A program made the translations under genes and the position numbers. The notes below the pieces were generated by a model, which searched no databases, had not been told where the DNA came from, and saw only the letters and a program-made list of their open reading frames with translations. This document shows positions 49,799-61,700 of a DNA stretch of 64,000 nt, piece after piece (the stretch's first letter is position 1; the number at the start of each line of letters is the position of its first letter). The DNA lies in assembly GCF_037975245.1 (NCBI RefSeq), contig NC_092567.1, forward strand, positions 3,852,214-3,916,213. The letters run 5' to 3'. The stretch comes from Apostichopus japonicus (lineage: Eukaryota; Echinodermata; Holothuroidea; Aspidochirotida; Stichopodidae).

Positions 49799-52700
49799 CT
49801 ATCGTACGGTAACCAAGTGACTAAAATGAAAGAGGTTACAATGTCATGATGAACAAAATAAAAATAAAACATGATTATTTCACTCCCAGACACCCCAATG
49901 ACCTACACTACAGTCACATAAGCCTTGAGCAATTTATTGTGAAGAGACTGTACAAGAATCTGCTATGCCCAAGCTATTTTACATAATTACATTAACATGT
50001 AGAACATGCACAAAACAAGGCAGAAGGGCAAGTTTTGCCATCATTCTCTGTTCTGTTATCGAGTGAAAAATGTAACTTTCATTTATGCGGAAAGCTTTGA
50101 AACGGGATAAACCAGTTTGTGTATCATTGTTTCTTTAAAACATTTAACCTGACATTCTTTAGAAAAGCATATCATTAGATTAAAGTTAGATCATGGTCTC
50201 CCCTTCACTGGCATGTATCATGCAAAAGGCCAATGTTTGATGCACAGCATATGTAACATACTGGATGTATTTCATGTAAACCCTGATCTGGAGATATTCC
50301 CAGTCTTAAATTACCCTCGCTGCATAATGTTATTGTGACTGTAGAACTTCCTGAGGTATCTAATACTAATTCAGTCAGGTTCTTAATTCCTCACCATATC
50401 TCTGTGGTGGTTTGTTTATATTTAGACACCTAGTGTATGTATAATTGTCTAGCAGTGACAGACACTCTGAATACAGAAGTCAAAACAACAACATCTCAGC
50501 CAGCTGAACCACCTCTCTTGAGTCTTGTATCAAGCTTATTACTGCATGTAGCATGTATTAGAATATAAGACTACACACTTTAACCTTCCCAACCATACCA
50601 TGAATAACATGTCCCAACAGGGGATTGTTTCCTTAGGTAGCCGCCCTGACCTGGTACGAAACAGCAGAGGGAGACTGTGGATGCAAAGCCTTCACACCAT
50701 TCAACCTCATGAGCTCAACATTCAGGAAGTTCATGACTAACTTTTCTTCTGTTCCCCCTTCTCCCCTTGTCCCCCCTGTCACTCCTCTTCCCGTAGCTCT
50801 CTTCCACCCCCTTTTTTTCTCCACACATTTCTGTCTGTGTCCTCCAGTTTACTCCCTACCCTGTTCCCTTAATCCTCTCTGGATCTCCTACCGCTCCTCT
50901 TCCCCTGTTGGTTTCTTTCTTCTCTTGTCTATTAATCCTCTTACATCTATCTCTTTGTGTTCACCATGCTCATTAACCTGTTTGTATTCTGTGTGTTTTT
51001 TGTCCCTTCTGTTACTGATACTTTTCATTTAGCCTCTGAAGAAGTTCCTGCTACTGTAGAATTGAAATGTCAGGCCAACTTATTTTTACACATTCTCTTA
51101 CACAGGCTCCTTAGTGGATAAGCAGCATGCTAACAGTTTTATTTCATTTTGAATATAAAACAAGTTAGAAGGCTTGATGTCTCAAGAATCGTCTATAAAT
51201 ATACATCCTTTGCTTGATGTTTCACACATTTAATTTATTATTTTAATGATAACTTCAGGCAACCAATGATAAGTAATACAGTTAACATTATTGACTACAA
51301 TGATTGGCTGCTGTAATAATAGTAATCAGTATCAGATCATAATGATAATCTACAAACTGTCGATATTGATCAATCGACAGAGGTTAACCTGAGCATTTGC
51401 ATAAAGTACCTCTCACTTTCCTTGACTTCAATATTGAAGGAATATCCTCAGCAGCAATAGACTGGGGCAACAGACAAAATAAGAACCTGTGAAATAAAGC
51501 AGAACCATGAGTCGGTCAATTGCCTGATCACAATTCACAAAAAGTTATCCGATTTCATTATTGGTAAATTTTTCAGATGATTACTGTCAATGACCTGAAC
51601 GAGTAAAGCATTGACAATAACACAGACGATAAAGCTAAAGTGTATATCATATATAAACAATGAGTAAAGCTATTCATTAGAAGGAAAGTCATTCAATGAT
51701 ATAGCATTTGTTTTGCGAAATATTTGAAATATATCTTATTTTCTGCCAAGTCCCAAAAAGGACAACTAACCCGAACAAAGCACCACTCATCACGATCCAA
51801 ATGTAGAGTTTAACAAACAAGGCGAAGGTAAAAAATGGGTCTGTAAATACTCAATTCAGAAACAATAAAGTTCTGTCCTGTGAGAGTATCTTTCCACTTG
51901 GCAAATAGTGATGAAATCTTGTAGGTACTGTATTTATGCCTCTATAAAGTGTGAAATCAAGATTCGCATTACTAAGATACGATATTCATTGAAATACTCA
52001 CATTAGCTTTTCCAATCGCTGTGAATGTTGTGCAAACATCAATATGCCAACAACCTCTGTCTCTGTCAGTTCTCTTCCCTCCTCATATGTATCTATCGAT
52101 AGCTTCTTTAATGACACAGGACAGGACAATTGTAGCCCTGAACAGAGGATGATGTTACCAGCATCAGCCTTGGAGAAGGATTGTAGAAGCTCCAGATGGA
52201 AGATGGGGATCTGAAGGAAGGTAACATTCGATTCAATCAACATTGAAACGATTTAGAGCTATATCAATTACTTACACGATTATAACCTACTGTGGCCAGT
52301 AACTTTCCTGAAGGTATCACTTATCCATCTTAATACTAGCATAAATCCACTCCTCGCATTATTACGATTAGGGTCAAGTTTGTTTATTGAAATCTAACAT
52401 TAATATTAACAGAAACAACATTTTTCTTCACCATTTTTAATATGGGTTGATCCAACTTCTTTATCTAACATAGTACACAAAGTATAAAAAAGACAGTAAC
52501 ACTAAAATGAATAAATGCATGAAACATAAAATGGGCAAAATGACTGATATATGAATGACAACCAGGATAAAATATGGACTGTTAGACTAGGAATGTAGTG
52601 AGAAAATGTCTTCATATGAATTAGTTATGTTAAACGTCCTGTTGTTATTGTGTCAAACCACACACCTTTTGAATTATAGATATATTGTCACTACAGAGTG

Positions 52701-55700
52701 ATATGTAATCTTAAATCATCTTGTGTTATGTGTGCCACTAGCTGGAGTACTCCTTGGACGAAATAATTCATTATGATATGATTATCTTATGTGTACACTT
52801 AGCGTGAAAGTTAGTACACTGTGAAGACCAGTATGGTTACTAGGATTAAAAGTTTAACAGCATTTGAGTCCGCTCAGAAAAACTTGCGTCCCTGTAGTCC
52901 TCCATGAAAAATGCAAAGTAAAATACCTCTACAGGGAACACATAATACTGAGCTATAATGACCCCTGAAAGCACACTGGCTTGTGCACAACAAGAAGCCT
53001 ATAGTGATAGGTCTATGCCATGCACAAAAAATCATCAAATGATAAACCTGTAACTATTATACACCAAAAAATGATTTTCAAAGTTCCGAAGCGAGAAATT
53101 TTACCGTAGACTTGTTACCATATATGCTTTCCTAGATCACACAATCCATACTACTGCATGGTAAACAACTTCCTTACAAAGCGTGTGTGAAATGTTATAG
53201 GCTATGCATATGCTGTGAATGTTGGAAATTCATGTTAAGTAATAGGAGTGCTTAGAGAGAACATGTAAAAGCAAAAACACTGCACGTTAAACTCATTTTA
53301 TTGAGCCCCTTAAATTTTGTAGAAAATATAAATAGATCTCGATGACACAAGAACACATCCCTAAATGCCTAGAACTACTTGCTCACAACTTTTATGAAGC
53401 CCTGTCGTAAGTTACAATGAACAGTTAACCAATGTAATGTTATTCATAAGTTTTATTTAAAATTGAACAAAGTTTTCCCTTTCCTCAACCACCATTGGCA
53501 AGTTGGCCCAACCCCGGCCAGTTCTGACCCATTGCCCCTTACAGTATGTAAATAACTCTTCACACAAAGTCCAATAAAAACTCAAGCTTCAATAGCTACT
53601 TTTGAGGATATATGAATGTTGCACAAGAAAAATAAATCAGTGGGGCACATGGTCAAAGACAGTGCGAAAACTTTGCGACAAAGAAAGTACTGCGGTATGA
53701 ATGTACATATTACTTGAGCAACTCTCAATGCTGAGAGAACAAACGTACTGTGAGGTGAAAATAATTTTTTAGTATCCGAGATGTTAGCTTCCTACAAAAT
53801 TCCTAACTTGTCTCAACTCACAAATTGTTTTGATCAAAACAATAACTCAAATATTACGTGATATGATAGAAAAAATTCAACCAAAAATTTCATACCATGA
53901 CTGTCAACAGGGCCTAATGTTATGATATTTGAGTGCACACATATGATAGCTTATAACACAAACATTGTTATCTCTACACGGGAAAGTAATGTACATGTTG
54001 TTAATTTACTTAATATGTGTTCATTGAGCACTACAGACACAAGAATGTTTCCAGACAATGGGTAAGGAACTATAAGCCAATCAGATCATGGGAAGTTTGG
54101 AAAAGAACCATGACTATTGTTTGCATGTAAATCTCTGTAATGTAAATGTTGTTATAACAAGGTACCTTGTGGTTGATTGCTATGATTTATTTGATTTAAG
54201 ACAAATTCAATCATCAGAATGATTGGAAGAAATTTTGATTACCCTGAGGTTTGGAAAATAATGTTCATTCAAAAGATATTCATTCAAAAATTTGTTTTGT
54301 TATGTTTTGCATATAGGCCTAGTTGTGAGTGTGTGTACTTAGGGTTTCCATCCGCGGGATGCAATGTGAAAGGTTTGCATCCATCTCTGGAACTTTGCGT
54401 TCCGGATGCAAAATCCTGCATTCGTAACACTGTTGAAGACAATGAATCAAATTTGTTAAATAATTTGACTGCAAAATGCAAAATGATACTATGGTATCTC
54501 ATAAAACACTTAATAACATAATGGGGATGACATATCTAGTACATAATGGGGATGATGTATTTTGACATATCTAGTCCATCATAGGGATTTTGATATTAGA
54601 CTACTGACTTACATCATTGTTAGATGCGTTCTTCAGTAGCTGCAAAGTACTATTCTGTTGTAATTTACTATCTTTAGTCCAGATCTGTAACCTCTCTGAA
54701 CACAGTGACTCAATAATATTGATATTATCAACCTGAAAATAAACACAAAATGAAGCAGTGTAAACTTATCTCTCTGTTTTTACTTTTTTACTATTCTAAT
54801 TGTAGTATCATTGGTATTACTATAGCTTAAAGAAAATCCATTGTTATGAAAATAAGTCAAAAACACATCCAGCAAAACGTCCTTTTCATACTACCACACT
54901 TACCACTATGTACAGAAAAGTTCAAAATACTCTCAATAGAAAAGAAACGTCATACACGGTTTCCTTGAGTATCTTCAGTTGATTAATGATCTGAATTAAT
55001 TAGTAATCAAAAATGTCCAATGACCAACTCATATTTTAAAATATTGTTTCCACAATCTAGAACTACACATTATATTCCCTAAGCTATGTCACGATCTCTG
55101 TCGTTGTCTAGTGGTTGTCGGCATTTACACTACTGTACTTCCAACTTGTTCTGCACTAATGGACATGTACACAATAACAAAAAGCCCTGGCAACTGAAAA
55201 CAAAAGAATCATACCTCCCAATCACCAGAATGGAGATTCAGGCTGTAACCGTAGTCTCGCCAGTATACTATGATGACAAGTATGTAAAAATATGTTAAAT
55301 TTTAAAAAGACATTTTAGGATTTATGAAGGAGAGGAATTAACTTTTTCACATAAATGAAAGGGATACCTCTACACTAAAAATGGAACACTTAAGACCTAT
55401 AACTTTGAATTTGGTGCTTTTCATCCAATAAATATGGCTTGACTTAAAATGACACGATTTCTGTGTTTTAACTTAAAGTAATGTTCTTAAACAAATATCC
55501 TAAGTATAGGTATGATATGTTAATAACATTACCATTACAGTAGCTTGTACCAAAGGAATGTGTCGAGCAGGACAAATCATTTAGGAGGTTAACACTAACT
55601 GCTCCTGAAATCAATGTAATCCTCCTGACAAAGCAATTTATTTTGTCATATTTTCTACTTTTGCATCATTGTTGCTTTTACCAAACGCTTACAATCTGCT

Positions 55701-58700
55701 CTTTGCACTTCTTATGAAAATGTTACAATATATTATCTCTTATATCAGCTCCTTAATGACTAAATTTTATCAAATAATCAACCAATACTGACAGAATCGA
55801 TAGTTACTTTTAAGTTTCCTAGATATCATCTCTGCATTGATAGACTCTTGAGAGGGCGAAAGAGGCAGCAGACATTCACTGAACCTTTGAAGTAGAAAGG
55901 AAGAAACAAACCAACATGAGAGAAAGATAGCAAAACAGTGGACATCATTTTGTGGACATCATTTCTGTGGACATTATTTTGCTGTTTAATATGAGCAAAT
56001 GAGCCCATAACTGCAGGAAGGTAATAGTGCAATGTACAGTATGTTTAGGCTCATCCTTAGGTCGTGCTAGGAGTCCATGAAAGGAATTGGTGCGCAGACA
56101 ATCAGATAGACTGTAAAATAAACTTGTTTGTAATACAATTCCACGCACAGTATGTTGTCCTCCGTTTCTAAGAGTGGGGGATTATCTCATACTACCACAT
56201 TACTGATTAAATCCTCCAAAATTCATGAAGAAATTTGTTGGGTTCAATTACACCTTGGCCTTTTTGATGATACTTATCATATCATGTAAGACATATTCCC
56301 AATGATATATGAAAAATATTCTTACCTTCCAAATTCACAACTGTCATTGTTTCTTTTTGTTATGATTAATACCGTGATGGCTAGTCATACCAACATAAAA
56401 AACTCATCTTTTTTCATGATTGTAAACACTAAAATTTCTGATTACAATGTATTTCTTGATGATACATCATTTCTCATACCAGTTTTGTCAGAGCTCTGTG
56501 TTTATCTCTATTACTTTGGTAAATCAGTTATTTTAAATATAACCAGAGAGAGTACTTGTAGGTACATAGTATGATAACAAAAACATGAGATTCAACTTAC
56601 GACAGCTCCTTAACAGACTGACAACGAAGCCCAAAACAGAAGATGTTTGTTAACTGTATCTCTGATATTGCATACGGTTCATTTCCCTCCTTCTCAAGCT
56701 CTATGTGTATCTTTTCTACTGTCACTAAAGGACAGAGAGAGAGGCCAGATTGGAGTAAAATAGTGTATCCATCACACTCCTTGAAGGCCATGGTCAGGTG
56801 TAGGCAAGCTATGGTAATCTGTTAGAGAAATGAACAAGGTTAATGTATTGTAGTTATCCTCTAGTTAAAGAATCATGCTACATTATGAACGGATGTAATT
56901 GAGTTAGACCAGTGTTTTAATGAAGTCTCGAGAAACTTCTTCGTAGCGAAATACTGAACTGTATTCCATCACTGGACAAATACCAATTCGCATATCGCAG
57001 TGGCAGATCGACGGGGGATGCCTGCCTGCTTCTGGACACTATTCTACGTCAACATGTGGACACTCCTAGTAATTATGCAAGGATTTGTTTGATTTTTACA
57101 TGAAACCACGTAGATTTTACACGATCCCACATATGCGGACAGAACGGTTTAGGCGATCATTTTTACCTAGAAGTATTAAGACTTTGAATTGTATGATACA
57201 TAGATACTGTAACTTTTCTTAAACTATTTTTGAGATGCTGTAGTCCATTTTATTATATTGTCATTTTATGATGAATATCAATAAATTTTACTTTACTTTA
57301 CTTTAGACCATACATTTACATTGTGAGGTCAAAATGACATTTCAACAGTAGCTTACCATGGCAATGAAACGCTACTGCATGAATCATTTGGCGTTTTACT
57401 TTTAGTTTTTTGCAGTAAAGGGGACCTCACAACTATAACTCAAATTATTTGAATATTTTCAAGGTTTGAATTGTCTAAGTCATAGTGTGTTCATTTATTA
57501 CTGGCAGTATGGCCACATGAAAGCAATAAATCAAGTGACACTCTTGGTAACGACATCGACACTAAGTGTTGTTAGCATTTGATATTGTTTACGTTCGTAT
57601 GGTCATTACAGTAGGTCATTATTTTGGGATTCAACCCCTGAAGATATGTATACAATTGGGTAACTGATCTCATGAATCGATTGCTATTATATAACTTTCA
57701 AGAAATGCAGCGCAAACTGGAAAAATCAAAACAGGACTTGGCAGAAAAATAAACCAAGCACTTAAATACATGAGAGGGCAAAGGTTCGAATCCCTGTGGA
57801 GGCTGGAAGTTTTGCACTGTTTTTTGTAGGTATAAGGACACACTGATTATAATTCTTTTGTACAATAACAGTACAAGACCGTGACCACATGACCACAAAC
57901 CTGAGGAAATATGTCTTGATTGCACTGAAAGAAAATTATTTCACCTGTGTTGCACTCGCAAATTCCAAAACTTGTAAAGTAGATCTCTGATGTACTTGAC
58001 TGTCATCGCCATGTACGTGGACCACTTTAGAGGCCAACTTTGTGATTGCATCAACAATATTCTCACTTTTATAGTCTTGTTCCAGCATACACATCATAGC
58101 AAACTTTTTATGTTTAAGGTTGTTTTGCAGATAATTTACAATTTTACCCGAAGCAGTCTTATTTAGACCACAGGCAAATCTGTAAACATAGTGAAGTTCA
58201 AAGGGATCCAAATAACGGAGCAGTTCAGCTACACTCTGGCTCTCTGTTGTGGCAGAGGTTAAAGATTCTTGAGATAGATAATCAGCAATGTAGTGGGCAG
58301 CATACCACTCACAGAACAATTTGTGGCAGAATCTGACTTCCTTTTTGTAGAGAAATTGATCACCAGTCAGTATTTCTTCCTCAAAAAATATTCCAGTTTT
58401 AAGATACTGCTCATAAAAGTCATCCCCAAGTCGTTTTCTCAGGGAAGTACTATCCCACACAATCAGTTGGTTTCTACAGCTCAATGCCTCAAAAGCAACC
58501 TTGTTCAACTCATCATGTTTTAAGTCAAAAATTACCTTTTCAATTGGTTTGTTCATCAAATGACTATGTAAGCAAGCTATCACATTACGAAAGAAGCTAG
58601 TAACGGATTTGAATGTCTTCAAGTCTTTGTTCTCGTGGCTCATGTGAGCAAACAAAACAAACAACAAACGAACTTGACACAAGTCACCAATTAGAGGGTT

Positions 58701-61700
58701 TTGTTGGAGTTTAAGTATTATTTCCCTGGCAGCTTGTTCGTCACCGTGTACAACTGCTTTCCGAATATATTGATCTCGGATATCCTCGTTGAAACCTGTT
58801 AAACGTATTCGATCAGTATGCGGTGCAAGTTCTTTCGGTAAGTAGAAAGGCCTGGTAGTCAGAATGACGTCTATATCCTGCAACATTTCTCTCCGAAGGA
58901 TAAGAGAAATATCAGTTTCTTGATCGTCTTTATCAGGGTATTCGTCAAATCCATCCAAAATAACCAACACACCTGAAAAATTCTTTATGATTGATTCCAC
59001 TATAACCTCACTCAGATCTGAGTCTCTGGGTAATATAAAACGCCGTATTGCTTGGTATATTGACTTCACCCCTCTCAGTTGTCTTAGCCGCAGGTAAATA
59101 AGTACCGGTACGTTACTTAAAGGGGATTTTGGAACTCTTTGGCACCAATCGTATGCAAGCTGTAGTGTCAGTGTTGATTTTCCGGATCCAGGTTCGCCCT
59201 CTATAATTTGCCTGCCACAATTCTCAGGTTTCTTTAGTAGTTCATGATGTGACTCTAAAAGTTTCCACATTTTGTTTCCATGTGCTTGTTCAACTAACCG
59301 TTCAATGCCACTATAAACATATACTTTATCAACACAATACATTCTGTCTCTGATGTAAGGCAATGGTTGTACGGAGTGATAAAGTAACTCATACTTTGCC
59401 TTTAGTTCCTTGATGAATTGTTCCTCCTCTGTAGGAAACCAGAAAAGTGTGATTAGTAACAATCTTATTTTATATCAGGAACAAATTCGATAATGAAAAT
59501 GGTAAGAAGAAAGTTGTTTTATTTTTAATTGGAATGTCATTATTGGTAGCTGCTCAACCAAATTTTGCTGTAGAAAATAAAGTCTTGATTTGTTAATTTA
59601 ATTGCTTAACTTTAGATTCGTTCTCAAACTAAATGGTTATTTGAACAGCTGCTTTAATTGCAAAGAGTCAATCGATTCCAACATTTGGCAAAGATGTGTA
59701 AAAAAAAAAAAATTCTTGGCCCAGACCATTTGGGAGTCATCATTGGGTCATAATTGTTATCTGAAGTGGGATGCATTCTGATGTAATCAGAATGTTCATC
59801 TTATTTTTATAAACAATAAATACTGAAATACAAAAGGACCGTGAAATTATTGTGTCATTAATTAATCACCATTTGGTAAAGTTAACATAACATGAATTTG
59901 ATATGACAGCAAAAAAGTCACTGGAATCAGTTACATTATTATACATTATCACTTGTAGAGGATATGTATGTTGAAATTCATTTTAATTGTATGCGTGGTA
60001 TTTTACAGTATCTTAAAGCAATTGAAGGTATTGTTTGCAGCATTCACTGCACTCAGCTTGCAATAACTTGTACATCAGACTTACCAGGTGTGCGGTGAGT
60101 CTTAGTCTTGGGCAACATCTAAACAAGAGAGGGGTAATGATACTTTCAAACATATTATCAATAAAATTATCAATTTGAAGTCACTATTTGCAAATAATTT
60201 GACTATGTAATTAACATTTTCTATTAAATAGGATACAAGTTACAGTAACACAATATGTTTGATGTTGCTAAGTAACCGTAGGTTGTACCTTATTCTTATA
60301 TAAATGTACTCAGAGTCTACATGGCAGTCAAGCTTGCCCATAGAAAAACTGTCCTCTCCAAATTCACTAAAGCATTAATAATTTGTTACTTGATAGCATA
60401 AACTACCCCAAATACTGTCATTAGGATTCATCCTTGAGTTGACCAGTCACCTGTATGATTGCAAACACAAGTTCTCTAATGGCCAGTACTACTTTCCTGT
60501 GTGTGAAGACAAGTTTGGCTTGACCACTGAAAAAATACACTGTGTTTCTTTAATCATGAATTTGTGCAGAGGAGAGTTCAGTATGGCTAGCATTACCAAC
60601 TCAGGTAGATATTTAATCTTCCCTGTTTTTGGCTAAGAACAGGGGAAATGGGGTGGTAATTGCTGCAGGGAAGATCGTAATGTACATGTCATTCTCAACA
60701 CAAAACTGGTAGAGAAAGGATTTCCTGACAGTTGCGTGTATTAACTTATATCTATTACAACATGAAACTATCCATTGGTAGGAATGTTATTTCAAATGAG
60801 TATAATGTTAACTTGTTGTTGTAACATATTATGTGTATAGTTTAATTCAGTTGTTCACTTCCGGCATCAAAAATACTCAATAAATAGAGGTAGTGCAAGT
60901 TAATATATAGTATATTTTTTTAATCATGTGTAGTCTCTGAGTTTCCCACGTGTTTGGTGATCATCAGACAAGTGACACGTTTGTAACCATTTTCTATGGT
61001 ACAGTATGTACTGTGACTGATTATAGTAATAGATTACGAAATCTCAGCGCCTGTTTCTTCACCTAAGTTTATCCATGTGTTATATTCTTTGCATGTAATA
61101 ACAAGATTAAAGGCTCGTCGTTACTAACATACAACCATCCAAGCTGCATTTGTTTCCATACCACCACCAGTCCTCAGTAGGGAATATTTAAGTTCCCCCG
61201 GAATCTTAGCCTGAATTAGCGTTACAGTATGTTTAACAGCTTTATATATTTGTTTTCTTTGATCTTATTTATATTTTCAGATATAACAGTCTTACCTCTT
61301 CTTCTTCCAAAATTTTCCTCTGACTCCTTCGGAAGTTTAACACTGCAGGAATGTTATGTAAGGTTAATGAACCAGAATGCAAAGATGCATCAAGGTTTCG
61401 ATGATGTAACATCAGCAGTTTTCTTCATGAATTTGACATCATGTACAGTGAGGGTGTACAACACACTTGAACTTAGTAATACAGTGAAAAGCAGTGTGAT
61501 GTGGAAAAAAAAAAGTCACAATGACAGAGGCTGTCCTGAAATTACCATTCACCTCAACAACAGGCATCTTGTACTAAATGTGATAGATACATCAAGATAC
61601 TAAATATGACATCTGTCCTTGTTAAAATATTGTGTAAAACATGGGTCTCACAATTTGACACCTGGTGAACTCAAACGACCACTGACCTCCGCCCAATGTG

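Noticed and set aside
51420-51489. Minus-strand exon candidate reading FLFCLLPQSIAAEDIPS
   Set aside because: The phase fits after the 52002 exon, but the residues do not resemble any repeat module and the donor is ambiguous.
61229-61603. 124-residue plus-strand frame
   Set aside because: It overlaps, antisense, the well-bounded juxtamembrane exon of the NACHT gene and has no domain or splice partners.
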